From Strobilurus pachycystidiatus (Eukaryota > Basidiomycota > Agaricomycetes > Agaricales > Physalacriaceae), in NCBI GenBank assembly GCA_019915135.1, contig JAHLMK010000021.1, positions 682,001-746,000 of the forward strand: a stretch of 64,000 nt of DNA, given 5' to 3'. Position 1 is the first letter of the stretch, and each line of letters begins with the position of its first letter. Below, one piece after another: positions 45,273-56,328 of the stretch. The notes below the pieces were generated by a model. The model searched no databases, was not told the origin of the DNA, and saw only the letters and a list, made by a program, of their open reading frames with translations. The position numbers and the translations under genes were made by a program.

Positions 45273-47454
45273 ATGGAGCTTCTTGCCTTTCTTACCATCC
45301 TTGCCAGCGCACTAGTTATCTTCGCTCTTTGCCGCCGACAACGCCATACTCTCCCGCTCCCCCCAGGACCAAAGGGCCTTCCCCTTATCGGAATCCTCTT
45401 CACGAGGCCTAGGACTAGGCTCCCAGAAACCTATACGGAGTGGGGTAGGAAGTTCGGGGAGATTGTTCATTATGAGGTCCTAGGTCACCATATGATCGTA
45501 CTCAACTCGGAGAAGGTCGCCTCTGAGCTCCTAGAGAAACGCGCCGCCATCACTTCAGATCGCCCAAGTTCGCATTCTTCGTACTGTGATGCCCCTTCAA
45601 TGTTGCGCTGATGAAGAAACCTTATAGGGTTTTATATGCTCATGGACCTGATGAAAGCGGACTGGAATCTAGGATTTGTGCGATACTCGGAGTCTTGGAG
45701 GTTAGTTGCCATTACTACAAGTACGCAGCACGGCCGGCCGTGCATTCAACAATATCCAGACTCCAGCGTAAATCCCTACATCAACATTTCAACGTAAACG
45801 AGGTCAAAGCATACCGGCCGGTCCAACTGCAGTCGACCGTCACACTTCTGAAGAGTATGCTTGCGGCTCCCGACGCATTCTTCAGTCATGTTCGACAGTA
45901 AGTCCACCTCGGTGTTTACCTGTGCGCTGTGCTCTCGCGCTGAATGCTCTCACAGTCATGCAGGATCCATAATCCTCCAGATAACATATGGGTACGATGC
46001 TAAACCCCAAGACGACCCGTACATTACGCATGTCGATGAAATGCTGCAGATATTTCTAGGCGCAGGAGATTTTGGCACCTATATTGTGGACTTCTGGCCC
46101 TGGATGGGGTACATTCCCTGTACGTGACAGTGGTGGTATGTTATTGCCGTATTGATACCCTCCAGCTTGGGTTCCATTCGCGAAATTCAAGAAGGAAGCC
46201 GACGCGGTAGTCGAAGGAATGCGAGCGGTTCGCGAGGTTCCTTTTGAAATGGTCCAGAAAGCAATGGTACGTATCCTCGTCGCGATCAAGATCACTACTG
46301 AGTGAAATCTTCAGAGGGGTGGAACAGCTAGACAGTCTTATGTCACGAGAAACTTGGAGAAAATGAGTGAGCAAGTAGTATCCGAGCAGCATCAAAGCAC
46401 GATGCTGGAAGTCGTCAAGAACGTTGCCGCAGGTGCTTTTGCCGGTGAGTAGATCATTGCTGAAATGGCCGTCATGATGATTTCTGCTGCAGCCGGCGCA
46501 GACACGGTAGGAGCGACGGTCAAGCTTTTGATTGACATGCTCAGTACTGCCTAGACGGTTTCCGCCACATTGACAGTCATACTGGCTCTCATCAAGCATC
46601 CAGATATCCAGAAGAAGGCACAACGTGAGTTGGACGACGTAGTTGGAAGGACCAGGCTGCCAGACTTTGAGGATCGCAACAATCTTCCTTGGGTACAGGC
46701 CATTGTCTTGGAGGCTCTTCGTTGGAGGCCTGTTGTTGCCGCAGGTATGCAGTTTCACAATCGTTGTCTCTTAAACACCTCTCATGGTCGGCTTTAGACA
46801 TCGCTCATGCCAGCACCGCTGACGCTGTCTATGGAGACTATTGCATACCTGCAGGTTCGAGCTATATTGTGGTTCCGCCAAATGCGCGTGGCATTGACGC
46901 TCTGATCAGGATCTGCGTTAGTGGCCAATATATGGTGAGTTTCAGTGTTCCAAATCACATTCATTTCTCTCGGGCCTCATTCAGACTGTGCTATAGGGCT
47001 ATACTGCACGATCCCGTCACCTATCTGAACCCCGAAGACTTCAACCCGGCTCGTTTCATGGGACCCAGCCCAGAGCCCGATCCGACCAGCAGAGGGGTGT
47101 TTGGGTTTGGACGACGGTGCGTACTACGTCGCCCGCGCCCCGGCCTCTTCAATACCGATCGTTCTGACTGTCCTTCAGCATTTGTGCAGGGCGACATCTG
47201 GCCATGAACTCCCTGTTCATTGCCGCCGCGTCTCTTATATGGGCCTTCGATTTAGAGCCTGCACGCGAGGACAGTGGCGAGGAGATTCCCATTGACGACA
47301 AGGCATACTTAGATTTGATTATAATGTCAGTCCTTCTCACTCGTCACCATCCCTTCGTTCTGACCTTTCGTATATGGACAGGCACCCTCTTCCCTTCAAA
47401 TGTAAGATCTCCCCGCGCTTCCCAGAGATGGCGAGCGTGATTGACGCGGCGTAA
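45273..47454 (+). CDS. Cytochrome P450 monooxygenase (about 504 aa)
   Basis: Spliced exons: 45273-45567, 45628-45700, 45760-45897, 45956-46119, 46166-46266, 46315-46444, 46493-46506, 46555-46744, 46798-46854, 46922-46934, 46997-47116, 47179-47325, 47382-47454. An N-terminal anchor helix (MELLAFLTILASALVIFALC) and the Pro-rich hinge LPLPPGPKGLPLIG come first. P450 landmarks then appear in order: YSESWRLQRKSLHQHF (helix C), AGADTTVSATL (helix I, Thr present), EALRWRP (helix K ExxR), FNPARF, and the haem loop FGFGRRICAGR with its Cys. The end (MHPLPFKCKISPRF) is typical. All junctions are canonical except around 46855-46921, where no GT...AG pair gives the full expected IPAGS..VANIW segment. The protein is ER-bound and oxidises an unknown substrate. 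The pattern is that of expanded mushroom P450 families such as CYP5144/CYP5150-like ones; I cannot assign one. Confidence 0.85.
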
Positions 47455-48595
47455 TTGCGCCATGAATGTCTGCATGTACTATTTGTATCCTGAATCAATC
47501 ATACAAAGAAGCGTCGCCTACGTCACCACCTCTTCTCAGCTATGCAAGCTTGTATGGTAGAATACCTTCACGGTCTAAGGACTCGCAACGTTGCGACCTC
47601 AAGTGCGGTCAAATTTCGTTGCATACGAGGACTGGGTCCGTGGAATCCGTAGATGGATTCAAGTCGATGTAATTGCTTTCTGGGAGTCGGCAATTTTCTC
47701 CTTTAGATAAGAAAGATGCCCGCCTAATTATCTGATCACTCATCCTCCGTACCATACTCTTTACTGTTCCAATTATGTCGATCGCGTCGTTGCCCAATGT
47801 CCTGCTTTGGGATCGAGAACTGTCCGAGTCACGCTGTTTCCCACGCACTGCTCCTTTCTCTCGTTCAACTGCCATGGAATCGACAAAACTCTTAGATGTT
47901 GCGCGAACTTGCCATCACATTCTTTGCCTGGTTTCTGCTACTACCTGTTCATGGACTCGACTCAAGTAACAAGGATGGATCAGGACCATGTGCGCACAAA
48001 CCCCTCCTCGTTAAACGGTGCCATGTGCGATAACTCTTTCGAGCCGAACGGACTAGCCTTCGATGGGAACGTCGATATCTCGGACCATGGATACGCAGTA
48101 CACTGTCTGTCGACGCATCTTGGAGCAAATCAAAACGGCTTCAACGCCACACCCACACGGAACCTGGCTTACCTCGGATCTGGGGACCTGGCCTGTAGAG
48201 AGATGGGCGTAAACATCAAGCTTTCTCGAACAAAAATGACCAGTATCCATGTTTCATGGCGTACGGTGTGTCTGCTTTACCTTTCGCTCGATGGGGGACC
48301 ATCTAATATTAAATCTACATAGCTCCCATCCAATACAACCCCCAATCATCTGCTTCGGCTTCTCTTGGCAGAGATCGAACTCACATATCAACTCTCTTTC
48401 TTTAGTCGGACTGAGTGTATTGTTACGGCACCTCGATTCCGCTTACCCCCCACTGGCAGTGTCATTTGGCCAGACCCGTGGTCGCTGCGCCCCGGTCTCA
48501 AGTGTTTTCACTTGAATGCTTGGCAAGCACAGCGTTCTCCGGATCCTTGCTTCTTCTCTCCCTCCATCTGCACGTCTGATTCCACGACATGCAGC
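47455..48595. other. Intergenic, duplicated promoter segment at the end
   Basis: No gene supported in 47.5-48.4 kb. About 48440-48590 resembles the upstream region of the 20.7-kb secreted-protein gene (tggcagtgtcatttgg.c; gaatgcttggcaagcacagcg). Confidence 0.45.
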
Positions 48596-48891
48596 CTCCA
48601 TTACCCGTTCGTAATCCTGTTTGTCTCTTGTCTAGTAAGCAGCGCATTGACGTCTCCGAGTAGCAATCCATCCCAAAGTTCCCCATCCTCCCGCCACAGC
48701 ACCCCGCCTCTGACCCCATAATGATCACGGATGACGGGCCACGCAACATACACTTTGAGAGCGGGTCCGGGACAGGACCGCGAGACGTCCATCTGCGTTG
48801 CAAGTCTATCGATCTGAGCCGCTTAGGCGTGGGGACAGACGAGTTCTGCGTGAGGGAGCCGGGAGAGGGAGGGTATAGCTATCGGAGATGA
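48596..48891 (+). pseudogene. Small secreted protein, 'GGYSYR' family copy B
   Basis: Paralogue of the 20759-21125 gene. A hydrophobic leader (HYPFVILFVSCL) runs to a strong donor (gtaagc at 48635). An acceptor (cgccacag, ending 48699) opens exon 48700-48891, which encodes ...GTGPRDVHLRCKSIDL, LGVGTDEFCVREPG and EGGYSYRR followed by a stop. The position of copy A's initiating ATG reads CTC here, and no other in-frame ATG gives a proper signal peptide, so copy B seems to have lost its start. The conserved second exon is intact, so a start in an unseen upstream exon remains possible. Confidence 0.6.
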
Positions 48892-49567
48892 AGATGGTGG
48901 AGGACGAGGAGTTGTGACGAAACATACACGAATTTCGGCGCTGTACCATCACTGTATTACTAGGGCACTGGGGGGAGATTGTAATGATTATCGTCGGCTT
49001 GGGGAGCATTGCCTCAACGCTGAGTACGGCACTGCCTCCGGATCGTTGTCGACTGCTTAGTGTACTTAGAATCTGAAATAAACAGGGATCCAGTGTCTAT
49101 GGTAGCACATTCTTGTCTTCTTAGAGATCCAGAATCCAAGTAAGAGGAAAGTGAGCATCATCATGATGCATCGAAATGTCTCCTTGTCTGGCATGGCAAT
49201 GCGGCTCAATTGAGAGTGGCAATGGTCGAAGCCGCGGCCTGAGCTGAGATGGAATCTTGTACCCACGGTGTGCAAGTCATTATGTGGCGTATGGTAATCA
49301 CAGTTTCATGGCTGGTTTTTGTTAAGGAGTCAGAGAGTCAAATGACGATTTCAAGTCTCAAAAACGCACTATACATCCTGGACTCTGGATTCGGCTTAAT
49401 ATTCCTGTTAAGTGACTGTTCAGTACTTTCAGTGATCACTGTGTTGATTCTTGATTCTTGATTCTTGAACGTTCAGTAATTTCGAAGTTCGATCACCAAT
49501 TTTCAAAAGTTACAAGTATGAACATTGTAGGTACTAAGCAGAAAAAGAATTTTGGAACTCTCAAACA
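48892..49567. other. Intergenic, no gene seen
   Basis: AT-richer sequence between the secreted-protein relic and the tRNA gene. Contains two copies of ttgattcttga near 49440-49470. Confidence 0.45.
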
Positions 49568-49654
49568 GGCACTACCAGGGGTCGAACCTGGGTTATGGGA
49601 AGTCGTGATTTAATAGACTCAGAATCCCATGTGATGCCACTACACTATAGCGCC
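49568..49654 (-). tRNA. tQ(CUG): tRNA-Gln (CUG) with intron
   Basis: On the minus strand: acceptor stem GGCGCTA pairs with TAGTGCC (one G-U), D-arm GTG...CAC with tagtggcat loop, T-arm CCAGG-TTCGACC-CCTGG. The anticodon stem TGGGA/TCCCA encloses TTCTGA, then about 17 extra bases, which fits anticodon CUG with an intron one base 3' of the anticodon, the normal position for nuclear tRNA introns. Total length is 87 bases, about 70 after intron removal. The internal A and B boxes needed for Pol III are present as D- and T-arm sequence. The isotype is read from the anticodon and the Gln-like GTGTAGTGG D-arm. Confidence 0.85.
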
Positions 49655-49952
49655 ATAGGTGAGGATACATGGGTGCGTCCAACAGGACTCTGGCCGTCTT
49701 TGCGCGCACAGGAAAAGTTGTGGGGTCCAGGTAGAATGGTGCGAAAAGACTTACTTGAGCATTGAGCACATGCTGCAGCTTTATCCTTGCTGAGAACGCC
49801 TTGTGTTTTGACGTGAGGAGATGCAATCTGACAGAACCATGACGTCGCGGCAATCACAGACCCATCGCAATTACCCGGGCCATACTTAGCAGTTGCCTTT
49901 TCCCTCCATCTTCCCTCGACGGGACTTGTTCTTCTTTCCCCCCTCTTTCCCG
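49655..49952. other. tRNA 5' flank and DUF1769 promoter
   Basis: Short shared spacer between the minus-strand tRNA and the plus-strand DUF1769 gene. Pyrimidine-rich just before the ATG (cttctttcccccctctttccc), as is common for highly expressed fungal genes. Confidence 0.45.
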
Positions 49953-51023
49953 ATGCCTGGCCTTCGTGTGCTTTCCGGACCGTCCGTAGAGGCGCTGGAA
50001 CCCATCTCTGCCCTCGTCAACCAGAACAAGCCGTTCGAAATCAAGTCTGACGCGTTCGAGGGCACCATTGTGGTCAACATCAAGGGCTTTGCTGGCTCAG
50101 ACGACTGCGACTACTTTGCGCGACCCGAGAGGCAGGGCATCACATGGAGTATCCAGGTTCAAGGTGACTTTGCCTGTCTACATCCGCCCGGTGCACTGAA
50201 CGAAGATCTACCACCTAGGCCGGTTCTTGAACTCGTACTCAGCCAATGATATTCTCTTTGGCAACACTTTCGATCGCCCACTAGGTCTTCCCTGGGGATC
50301 TGGCGCCGCTCTCAAGTTCATGAAGTGAGGCAGCCCCTTCTGCCTTCCTCACCACATCTGACCAAGACTAATATAGTTACGTCGATCCCACGCTAGAACA
50401 CGACCTGGCATCGAACACGAAGCCGTGGGCGCTCTCTCCCCTCGTGGCCACCATGCCGCACTTTGCACACAGTCAAGGCGATGCACCCGAGTTCCCCGCG
50501 TCAACGCCACTCGTCGATGACACGTCGAACCTCTACATGACCCTCGTCTCCACGTCCCCGGCGTCCACCGCCTCATCAGTCTCTTCGACGTCTTCGAAAA
50601 AGTCCACGTCCTCGAAGAAATCCACGCTGTCGCTCCAGAAGAAGAAGAAACTGCCTCCGGACGTGTCCAACCTCTCCACCGCTGCTCTGCGGCGTTCCTT
50701 CTTCGCCTCTGAGGAGAACAGGCGCAGCGTTACATTCGGGCCCCACGTACGTTCACAACCGCGTAGTCCCCACTCTAACTGACACGTTTCTGTAGGACAT
50801 CATCACGACAGACTTTTGTTACGGCTTTCTAGAGTTCCACCCATCCCTGGCGCTACGCCTCCCCGGGGGATTAACTTTCGATCTGATGCGGTACTGGGAT
50901 GGACAGCCTGTCAGGTTCGTGTGCTGCGAGCGCGGCACGGGTGACAAGCCGTGGGGGAGGATATTCTGGTGCTTGTCCATCGAGTCAGAGGAAGAGAAGA
51001 AGATGCCTGAAGGGGAAGCCTAA
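49953..51023 (+). CDS. DUF1769 / UPF0590 family protein (304 aa)
   Basis: Exons 49953-50163, 50219-50324, 50377-50746 and 50796-51023 (introns 49-55 bp) give 304 aa. Family landmarks are in order: VEALEPISALVNQNKPF near the start, SDAFEGTIVVNIKGF, then GRFLNSYSANDILFGNTFDR, LPWGSGAALKF, YVDPTLEHDLASNTKPWALS, and near the end GFLEFHPSLALRLPGGLTFD plus RYWDGQPVRFVC. A low-complexity Ser/Lys insert (SSTSSKKSTSSKKSTLSLQ) sits in the middle. This is the DUF1769 family, which includes fission yeast Duc1, a phosphoinositide-binding protein of ER-plasma-membrane contacts; the same role here is inference from family. Ubiquitous in fungi and usually single-copy. Confidence 0.85.
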
Positions 51024-51141
51024 TCTACGTGAGCTGCTACATGTACTTGGATTTGGACAGTGAATATTGTGAACATTGTAGATACTACATAGCTGTAATC
51101 ATGCCTTTTGTACTGTACACGATGATCCGTAATGCTACGTT

Positions 51142-51563
51142 TTATGTTGGCCCACCGGCAGAATTATCGGCGAGTTCTACGTGACACCATCCAGGCGAGG
51201 ACAAGCACTGGGATCCTTTTCATAAGCGGGAAGGAACAGCAATAAAAGAATAATTGCGACGCACTGAAGACGCGTCCTCATCCTCGCTCATCGCGTCCAC
51301 GTCCATGATCTGCCTCACCACCGCTTGAACATCCACCTTTCTTGGCGGGTGCTCGTTCATATGGTGCTACACACCCTATCAGCCCTACAAGTATACCTTT
51401 GCGAAAGGGAGTCTAGACGTACAGCAAAGTAAGCATCCCGCCCAGCACACACAGCGTCACATCTCTCGCATTGCAGGTAGACATGAGCGGTCTTGATGTG
51501 TTCTTCGTATTCATCGGGAGTTGGGAGGTCCTGAGAGCATATCGTACAGCGAATCACGGTCAT
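51142..51563 (-). CDS. Small C2H2 zinc-finger protein (102 aa)
   Basis: Exons 51563-51423, 51366-51265 and 51207-51142, with introns of 56 and 57 bp (gtacgt...gtgtag; gtgcgt...cccag). The protein begins MTVIRCTICSQDLPTPDEYE and has EHIKTAH, then LQCERCDAVCAGRDAYFA and HHMNEHPPRKVDVQA. This matches the last two fingers and tail of the large zinc-finger protein (CSICERQFPAAKECETHIETVH ... HHLTEHPPREVNM). The introns fall at the same two positions, and the last exon (CLSSPGW) matches AFSSPTSGW. If the second intron is retained, the protein would instead stop at 51220 (95 aa). It is a stand-alone copy of the C-terminal domain. Convergent with the DUF1769 gene. Confidence 0.75.
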
Positions 51564-53054
51564 GTGCTTTCATTGTGGAAGGAAGCGAGAGTGACTATTA
51601 GAATGAAAGGCACTGGAGGGCGAGAACAAGGCTCACCGGCTCGTCTTTTTCGTTGTGACAATGCACAATATCTCTTGTCCGAGCATCGATGGTGGATTCC
51701 CGAGAGATGGATGCTGGACTGCGACATTCGAACGGCTTTCCATTATGTGGTGTCTTCTCTCGTGGCCGATCCATGGCCAAGGGCGGGGATTGCTTTAACC
51801 AAGCCTGAACCGAGGAAATCATGCTTGGTGGTGGTGGTGGTGGCTCAAGAATGACATCCAAAGGTTTCTCCGTCCGTCGTCCGTGTCGGATGTGCGTGCG
51901 GAGGGAAATGTCATCTGATTCGAAGGGACCCATGTCATCGGCGTTAACACGTCTCTCGCCACATGTACGTGCATTGTCTCCGAGCGGATCGCATGTCGCA
52001 AAAACACGCGCGACACGAGTGTATCATAACCGTCAATTATGGCCTTGCTTCCTGGCGAGATGGAGATGGGTATATAAGTTCCTGCCAGTGGTGAAAAAGA
52101 GACACATAAGGCCAAGAACAACGTGTCTTTGTGTCTATGCAGAGCATAGTACTACAATTACTGGTCGCATGAAGCCGAGTGAGACTCGAGCACTAAGCAA
52201 GCTGCTATACGCACCAGAGGTGAGCTAGGTGGTAACAAGAGCCTAGGAGAGATCGCATGAAAGAAGGTTGTTTTCCATGTCTGCGCCAAGGAACAGTCGA
52301 AAGACGCCGACATGAGAGTGAGGTGGGCAGATAGAACTCACTCAGAGTCGGCGCATGAGAGCCAGTCACTACAGACTCGGACCTTCTCGACACGGAATTT
52401 GAACAATTCCGGACGAGTTGGAACGCACAGAGGCCATAGGATGAAGTACAAGATACAAGATGCTTTCTTGTATTTGCTGCTGCGACAGAGCTGATCAATC
52501 AGTACTGAGCCTTGGACATGAAAGCCTACAAGAGAGACAAGCCATGCGCACGCAGCAAGGGCGACAATAGTAAGAATAATGAAGCCGCCTGAAGGTTCCC
52601 AGTATACCAGCAGTCGGCACAGCACTAGTATCCCGTAGGCATGGTCAATCAAAGCTGACAGCGTGAAGGTGACTCCGAGGGGAAACTAGGCAGTCCAGGC
52701 AATTAGATCCGTACGCATTGCGCAAGCTAGCCTCGAGCAACGAGCGATAGATATCGATGAGGTGATGAAGGTCTCGAGAAACGGTAGAAGAGCATCGTAT
52801 AAGAGTGTTACAGTAGTGATTTCAATGAAGACTGGCCAAATGGTTGCTAGCACTGGCAGGGCGAAATGAAAGTTCGGGGCATGAAAGCGACCAACAAAGG
52901 CCGAGAGTGCGGCACAAGTGCGGCATTGCCTGCCGCATCTGATCCGAGTGATTTTCAGAAATTACCGGCCAGCTCGCGTGGCCAGATGAACCGACGATCT
53001 CGCGATCTGACACCTCTTGAACTCAGCCCTCTGTGACTGCCCGTCGTTCCCGAG
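51564..53054. other. Intergenic with possible membrane-protein relic
   Basis: The minus strand at about 52860-52205 holds hydrophobic stretches (ATIWPVFIEITTVTLLYDAL; GFIILTIVALAACAWLVSLV) interrupted by stops. They could be decayed exons of a multi-pass protein, but I could not build a gene. A ggtggtggtggtgg microsatellite is at about 51827-51842. Confidence 0.35.
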
Positions 53055-54153
53055 ATGTGCATTCTTTTCTGGACCCTTGAGCACCCGGATTATGCGCTGT
53101 AAGTAGCGGGCTCGGGCTTCAATAAGGCCGTCTATATGACTCAACACCCTAGAATCATGTGTACTAATCGCGATGAGTTTCTGACCCGCCCCACCCAAGA
53201 CGCTCACTTCCACAATTTTGACCACGCACTGGCTGAGGAACGAGAACCCAACTCGGGCAACGTCTTGTCAGGAATCGATCAGAAGGCGGGCGGAACATGG
53301 CTGGGTCTGACCCGGACCGGGCGTCTAGCTGCACTGTACGTTTCCTCACATTGCTCGGAATAGGCATATTCATCACTAATCCCCCCATCAGGACCAATAT
53401 CACTGAACCGTATCAGACGTTCAGCTCTTCCAGGGGCTCGCTCGTATCATCGTTTCTTCTATCAGACTCATCTCGTCCTCTCGAGGACGAAGTGCGCAAA
53501 ATCTTTCCGCGGGACGCCCAGTTCGCCGGATTTAATCTCCTTCTTCTCGCACCACGGCCTGATCCCATCCGTCCACTAACGCTCGAAGGATCTTTCGTAT
53601 CAAACAACGGTGGAGGCGGCGTCCTCACTTCTCGGACGCTTTCTCCCGAGGAGCGTTTGTGTGGTAGTTTTTCAAATGGCGTAGAAGCTCAAGGAGGGCG
53701 CGATTGGCCAAAAGTAAAGCACGGCAAAGAGATCTTTGCCTCCATCACCAAAAAGGATTTGACAGAGGAGGAGCTGACGGAGCGCCTCTTCGTGCTGTTA
53801 ACGTGCGTGTGCTTTCCTAACCTTGCAATGGGACACATTGGTGTCAGTTTTTGCTCTAAGACAATTGCTGATATTCCTAGGTTTTCCCGACAAGTGAGCA
53901 GGCACCTGAGCCCGTGAAGCAGCGTTCAGAGCTTCGTCGCACAATTCATGTAGCACCCTTGTCCATAGCTTCCGAGCTACCACTGGCGGAAGAGGACAGG
54001 GTATATGGCACACGTTTGTCGACGGTTATATTGATCAGGAGGGACGGAAGTGTGCTCTTCATTGAGCGAGACGCGTGGAAACCTGTAGGCGGCCAAGTGA
54101 CTCAGAGCAATCCTCCTACGGAACGGGTGCATCGTTTCCATCTAGAACTGTAG
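53055..54153 (+). CDS. TANGO2: TANGO2 (NRDE) family protein (298 aa)
   Basis: Exons 53055-53098, 53153-53335, 53392-53802 and 53895-54153 join across 54-, 56- and 92-bp introns. The protein starts MCILFWTLEHPDYALIMCTN and contains the family signature NRDEFLTRPT with the catalytic-like Cys2, then GGTWLGLTRTGRLAALTNIT, SRGSLVSSFL, FAGFNLLLL and, near the C-terminus, YGTRLSTVILIRRDGSVLFI. Length and order match TANGO2 homologues (about 280-300 aa). In animals TANGO2 is linked to mitochondria and ER/Golgi lipid homeostasis; the molecular activity is unsettled. The acceptor before 53895 (cgacaag) is used because the nearer CCTAG would break the frame. Probably single-copy and conserved. Confidence 0.9.
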
Positions 54154-54337
54154 ATTGTATGTGCGTGGGCTTTAGATTTTGTGAGTGGTATACTCCAAGC
54201 TTATGCGCGACAATTTGATAGTAACAGATCAGCAGTACAATACGAGGTAACTGTTCCAAGTATTAAGTATTCAGGCATACTAGTAAGTACTGATGTATGA
54301 CTGAGGACGTAAATTGTGATATAGTATCTTCACCTTT

Positions 54338-55092
54338 CTACTTCATGTTCATCCCTCGTCTACGCTGATGCGACCTCTCCGTGAGCGGTACACTGGCATA
54401 TGGGTTCGGCGGTAGGAGGTATGTAAGCGGTAAACGAGACGCATCAATCAATGCCCTCCGTGCTTCACGTTCACGATCAATCTGCGATACTCGCGTCTTC
54501 ACCTGGATTTGATTGAGCGCTATCTGCATCTCCAGGAACGAGAAGGATGTTTCAAACGTCTCGGTAGTATGCTCGGTAGTATGGGAGAAGCGTACGTGTT
54601 TCGTGGCGGGGTGTGCCTGTGATGGTGACGCCGTGGCAGGTTGGCAATAAGAGCGATCGAGTTGTCTATTGTGGGACTGGGAGGATGCTCTACAAGAGCT
54701 GAATGTACTTCTTGTGTGTCGATGCTTTGGCACGGATATTCTGCCGCCCGGACTCGGAGCTAACGCCGATGATTGAGGCGCGGTAGCAACCTACATTGGA
54801 CTCAGCAAGGTTCCCTTGATATGCAGCAGTACACCAACGACTGACCGAGGTAGCAGCCTGGTAGGCATCCTGATGATGAGAAGAGCTCATCTTCTCGGGC
54901 TGATGACTGGACGTCGTTACATCTAATACCGATAAGTCAGAAAAGTTGATCGCACCTAACCCACAGAGCACTCGACTCACCATTCCGATAGCAGCGCGCC
55001 TTTGTGCTAAAGCGGACTTGCTTATCACAGGATTTTGAGGTTGAGGACGAAGAGCCTGTTCGTTGTGGATATGCGAGAGGGTTTGGGTACAT
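54338..55092 (-). CDS. Disordered hypothetical protein (213 aa)
   Basis: Exons 55092-54981, 54922-54846 and 54790-54338, with 58- and 55-bp introns; the frame closes only from the ATG at 55092 (MYPNPLAYPQRTGSSSSTSK). An overlapping frame from a GTG at 55133 does not splice cleanly. The protein is Ser/His/Gln-rich, with KQVRFST and KHVRFSHTTEHT stretches resembling short linear motifs of the 'KxVRF' protein-phosphatase-1-binding type. A predicted coiled coil follows near the C-terminus (FSFLEMQIALNQIQVKTRVS, then QIDREREARRAL). No catalytic domain. Function unknown; a PP1-docking role is speculation based on the RVxF-like words. Confidence 0.65.
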
Positions 55093-55158
55093 TGTGGCTT
55101 CGGTTGTTTAGTGAGGCGTACACTTCCATGCACAAGAGTTTATAGTGAGTGACCATAG

Positions 55159-55665
55159 CAATCCTCGTTCCACATCCCCACATCAGCAATCCTTTACCAG
55201 GACAACGGCTATTGTTCAAGCGAGGAAGACAAGGACGGTATTGTGTACCGCATCACGGATCGTCGCCAACATCAGATTGCCGACAAACATCTTTGTTCCC
55301 AGATAGAAGGCACTTCTGCTGCAGGGAGAATGATCGCAGTAACGCCTCAAAAAGACCCTGTCACATCGCGCATGAAGTCCATCGAACAGAGAAAGAAGAT
55401 CTCATTACGGGATAAAGTGTTGAGATTTCAGCAATCGGTCTTTTCGCTCACCACATACGAGCCGCGGAGGAGAAGACTAAGCGCATACTGTCATGCTGTA
55501 TATATGAACGTGAAACGTCCAGGATATTATTCACCGAGCAGCGGAAGAGAAAACGAGAAGATACCGGGAGGCAGGATAGACGAGGAAGACATTCATAGGA
55601 GGACAAGCAGAACACGGGCTCGCGCAGCCTCTCAGAGGGTGCTCAGTGTGCTCCAGAGATTATGA
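55159..55665 (+). CDS. Basic hypothetical protein, 5' end unknown
   Basis: An open plus-strand frame runs from a stop near 55157 to TGA at 55665. The frame includes GYCSSEEDKDGIVYRITDRR, and later SIEQRKKISLRDKVLRFQQ and a C-terminal Arg/Glu-rich tail. The only internal ATG that fits is at about 55330 (MIAVTPQKDPVTSRMK, about 111 aa); more likely an upstream exon supplies the start, since a cagCAATCC acceptor-like site lies near 55190. Divergent from the disordered-protein gene. No family recognised. Confidence 0.35.
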   Translation, partial: QSSFHIPTSAILYQDNGYCSSEEDKDGIVYRITDRRQHQIADKHLCSQIEGTSAAGRMIAVTPQKDPVTSRMKSIEQRKKISLRDKVLRFQQSVFSLTTYEPRRRRLSAYCHAVYMNVKRPGYYSPSSGRENEKIPGGRIDEEDIHRRTSRTRARAASQRVLSVLQRL

Positions 55666-55861
55666 GTGAGACGTAGGTAAGAGAAAGCACAGACGACGCC
55701 GATGCCAAACATGAAACAAAGCATGGCACTGCCACTGATCGCGACGAGGCCTCTCGAATCAAGGGACTCTCTAGTGACGCTCAAAGTTCTGTGAAGCTAC
55801 ATGGAGACGGTCAGATGCACCCAGTGATGTCTTGGACGGTTATTTCATAACACGAGAAAGT

Positions 55862-56095
55862 CTATCTTTCAAGAGGAAGATGGGGAGATACAGGCCCAGC
55901 GTTCAAGATCAGAGTCTGCACGTATTCCGCTCTCGTTCTGATCCCACCGTGGTAGCTCACGGTGTAATCGGACCCATTTTCTTCATCACGATTCGCGGTA
56001 TTGATTGAGGCCCTAGAGGCTGCTCCTCTGCACGATCCTCGTGTATCAGTGTCGAGCGTACTAGTACCGATCCGGACGATATCCTCGGGAACCAT
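55862..56095 (-). CDS. Hypothetical 77-aa ORF
   Basis: The ATG at 56095 opens MVPEDIVRIGTSTLDTDT... ending AGPVSPHLPLER. It is polar with no membrane segment. It may be the last exon of a gene whose upstream exons I cannot find, since it lies just upstream of, and divergent from, the DUF6534 gene. No family recognised. Confidence 0.25.
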   Translation of the reverse strand: MVPEDIVRIGTSTLDTDTRGSCRGAASRASINTANRDEENGSDYTVSYHGGIRTRAEYVQTLILNAGPVSPHLPLER

Positions 56096-56328
56096 AATCC
56101 CGAGGTGGGTCGTTCTTGTTTGGTGTTGTGGCGTGCGCACTGCGCAATGATCATCAGCTTCTTTGATGATACACTACAGCTTTGATACGTATGGACGCCG
56201 GTACAAAATCCGGAAGTGCAGTCGTAAGTACCTACTACCATAGGCACACCTCGGACCTCTGTACTCGCCGATGTGGTGTATATAGATTGGCTCTTTCGCT
56301 GTTTCCCCGCTGCAAACCGTTTAACTTC

